A DNA stretch of 44,147 nt from the NCBI GenBank assembly GCA_021781555.1, contig JAJXWQ010000022.1, positions 1 to 44,147 on the forward strand, written 5' to 3'. Positions 41,514 to 44,147 of this stretch are shown piece by piece. The notes under the pieces were generated by a model, which was not told where the DNA came from, did no database searches, and saw only the letters and a list, made by a program, of their open reading frames with translations. The stretch's first letter is position 1. Every line of letters starts with the position of its first letter. Source of the stretch: a bacterium. GTDB lineage: Bacteria; Cyanobacteriota; Sericytochromatia; S15B-MN24; VGJW01. A program made the position numbers and the translations under genes.

Positions 41514-41522
41514 TGTGGATAA
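41514..41522 (-). other. Consensus DnaA box
   Basis: TTATCCACA on the minus strand, the exact DnaA-box consensus, in the gene-free interval 41379-41685. A weaker 7/9 match lies at 41479-41487. No AT-rich unwinding region or further boxes were seen. Confidence 0.5.
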
Positions 41523-41596
41523 ATCCCGCTCAGGGGGCCAGCCATGGTATCGTTTGGTGGATCTGCGATCGGCCGAGCATGCGAGGAAGTCCTGCA

Positions 41597-41641
41597 GGAC
41601 CCGGTTGCGCAGCGAGGCCCGTCCAGCTGCAAAAGACCTAG
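41597..41641 (+). repeat. Degenerate palindromic repeat fragment
   Basis: GGACCCGGTTGCGCAGCGAG, then GCCCGTCCAGCTGCAAAAG and ACCTAG. The inner hairpin is deleted; the outer end CCTAG is kept. It lies 45 nt before tdh. Confidence 0.8.
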
Positions 41642-41685
41642 AATCCGGCTAGGGCGCCGTCCTTGAGGACTTAAGGAGTTCTGCC

Positions 41686-42834
41686 ATGACAAAGGCCGTC
41701 ATGTCTGCCGATACCGTCTCGCCTTCGCACCCCCAGGCGCGGTCCAAGTCCACCGAGACGCCCCTGCGCGCTGCGGCCCGGAGCTTCGACATCCCCAAGA
41801 CGATGCGAGCCGTGGTCAAGCGCCAGGCCGGGCCAGGATTCGAGCTGATCGAAGCGCCGGTCCCGGAGGTCGGTCCCAAGGACCTGCTGGTCAAGGTCAA
41901 GGCCACCTCCATCTGCGGCACCGACGTCCACATCTACGAGTGGAACCGCTGGGCGCAGGGCCACGTACGCCCCCCGCTCACCATCGGCCACGAGTTCAGC
42001 GGCGACGTCGTGGCCGTCGGCAGCGAGGTCAAGGACTTCGAGGGCGGCGAATACGTGTCGGCCGAGAGCCACGTCATCTGCGGCGTCTGCCGGCAGTGCC
42101 GCGAGGGCAACGGCCACATCTGCCACGACACGGCCATCCTCGGGGTCGACCTCGACGGCAGCTATGCGGATTACGTGCGGATTCCCGCCAAGAACGCCTG
42201 GAAGAATCCCGCCACCCTGGCGCCTGACTTCGCCTCGCTCCAGGAGCCCCTGGGCAACGCCGTGCACACCGTGCTCTCGGGGGCCGTGGCGGGCAAGACG
42301 GCGGCGGTCTTCGGGTGCGGCCCGCAGGGTCTGATGGCGATCGGCGTCGCTCGCGCCGCCGGGGCCACGCGCATCTACGCCGTCGACGTCAACCCGTATC
42401 GCCTCGACCTGGCCCGCGAAATGGGCGCCACGCGCACGCTCAATCCCCAGGGCGAGGACGTGGTCACGGAGATCCTCGCCGAGACCGCCGACATCGGGGG
42501 CGTGCAGGTCGTGTGCGAGATGAGCGGGCATCCGCAGGCGATCCGGCAGGGCTTCGAGGTGCTCGCCAACGGCGGGCGCTACTCGATGCTCGGGATCCCG
42601 AGCGGCCCGGTGGAGCTCGACATCTCCCGCGACATCGTCTTCAAGGGGGCGACCGTCCAGGGCATCATCGGGCGTCGGGTCTTCGAGACCTGGTACCAGA
42701 CCTCCGCACTGCTCAGCTCGGGCCGCCTCGACATCTCACCCCTCATCACCCACCGCTTCGCGCTCGAGTGCTTCGACGAGGCCTTCGCCCTGATGCAGAG
42801 CGGCAACTGCGGCAAGGTCGTGCTGCTGCCGTAG
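41686..42834 (+). CDS. tdh: L-threonine 3-dehydrogenase
   Basis: A 382-aa zinc medium-chain dehydrogenase oxidising threonine to 2-amino-3-oxobutyrate with NAD. Catalytic-zinc region SICGTDVHIYEWNRW and GHEFSGDV; structural-zinc Cys in CGVCRQCREGNGHIC; NAD site VFGCGPQGLMAIGVARAAGA; C-terminal GRLDISPLITHRFALE. The ATG at 41686 follows AAGGAG at eight bases, so a 39-residue N-terminal extension before the usual MRAVVK start seems real. It lies 25 nt before kbl. Confidence 0.95.
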   Translation: MTKAVMSADTVSPSHPQARSKSTETPLRAAARSFDIPKTMRAVVKRQAGPGFELIEAPVPEVGPKDLLVKVKATSICGTDVHIYEWNRWAQGHVRPPLTIGHEFSGDVVAVGSEVKDFEGGEYVSAESHVICGVCRQCREGNGHICHDTAILGVDLDGSYADYVRIPAKNAWKNPATLAPDFASLQEPLGNAVHTVLSGAVAGKTAAVFGCGPQGLMAIGVARAAGATRIYAVDVNPYRLDLAREMGATRTLNPQGEDVVTEILAETADIGGVQVVCEMSGHPQAIRQGFEVLANGGRYSMLGIPSGPVELDISRDIVFKGATVQGIIGRRVFETWYQTSALLSSGRLDISPLITHRFALECFDEAFALMQSGNCGKVVLLP

Positions 42835-42859
42835 CGGTTGACCCTTCGAGAGGACCGAC

Positions 42860-44053
<1,194 letters not shown>

Positions 44054-44118
44054 CGCCCGTTCGACCCGATGCGGCCGGAGACCAGCCCTGGCGCGTGCAC
44101 CTGGCGGGCTTTGCTGGC

Positions 44119-44147
44119 TTGACGCTGTCAAAGAGCCCTGCTACGAT
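44119..44147 (+). promoter_or_regulatory. Promoter at window end
   Basis: TTGACG (44119-44124), 17-bp spacer, TACGAT (44142-44147). The -10 is the last six bases, so the gene lies outside the window. Confidence 0.6.

Noticed and set aside
1-41641. Insertion sequence or composite transposon
   Set aside because: No transposase gene and no consistent target duplication around the repeats; the 13599 copy has complementary rather than identical ends.
41379-41685. Replication origin
   Set aside because: Only one exact DnaA box, no AT-rich unwinding region and no dnaA or dnaN nearby.

Overview
The window is a high-GC bacterial chromosome segment with dense protein-coding content, two tRNA genes and a ribosomal-protein operon. 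No transposase, integrase or phage gene was seen. The lineage cannot be fixed from sequence alone. Marker genes present are infC-rpmI-rplT, prfC, thrC, glpD and tdh-kbl. The large lineage-specific proteins and the abundant short palindromic repeats suggest a poorly sampled, probably uncultured free-living phylum-level group.

Layout. (1) 183-7760: three minus-strand paralogues (470, about 954 and 875 aa). Each has a shared hydrophobic N-terminal region and one or two peptidoglycan-binding-like modules; two also have a LysM domain. None has a signal peptide. (2) 8057-11876, minus: M20 peptidase, cytoplasmic PhoR-like histidine kinase, Fur-family regulator and CDF cation exporter, with overlapping ends in two places. 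(3) 11857-13443, plus: infC (apparent AUU start behind a leader attenuator), rpmI, rplT. (4) 13736-17724: small lipoprotein, PAS histidine kinase, YjbQ-family protein, a methyltransferase and an unrecognised protein. (5) 17876-19531: prfC. (6) 19598-26497, all minus: the most interesting region. A MarR regulator, rhodanese and esterase form one unit. An ArsM-like methyltransferase, a 36-aa Cys-containing peptide, a radical SAM/SPASM enzyme, a thioredoxin-thioredoxin reductase fusion and a CobW-type GTPase form a second. Both units start at strong promoters whose start sites carry the same 29-bp operator (24/29 identical). This looks like a RiPP (ribosomally made, modified peptide) regulon with a thiol, metal or metalloid theme. 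(7) 27278-30764: P-type ATPase without the usual CPC motif, a Crp/Fnr regulator and the RIC (YtfE/ScdA) repair protein, the last with a well-placed FNR/DNR-type box. (8) 30995-35285: GH5 glycosidase without a signal peptide, DHA2-type MFS transporter, threonine synthase. (9) 35500-39075: two divergent ATP-grasp proteins, one a tandem cyanophycin-synthetase-like protein and one a TPR fusion. (10) 39067-39240: tRNA-His and tRNA-Arg, then glpD and the threonine-degradation pair tdh-kbl.

A family of palindromic repeats occurs at ten loci. The full unit has CTAG-type ends exactly 104 nt apart. Most copies lie at gene 3' ends, and at least six genes take their stop codon from within the repeat. A likely role is a mobile or REP-like element that also serves as a transcript end.
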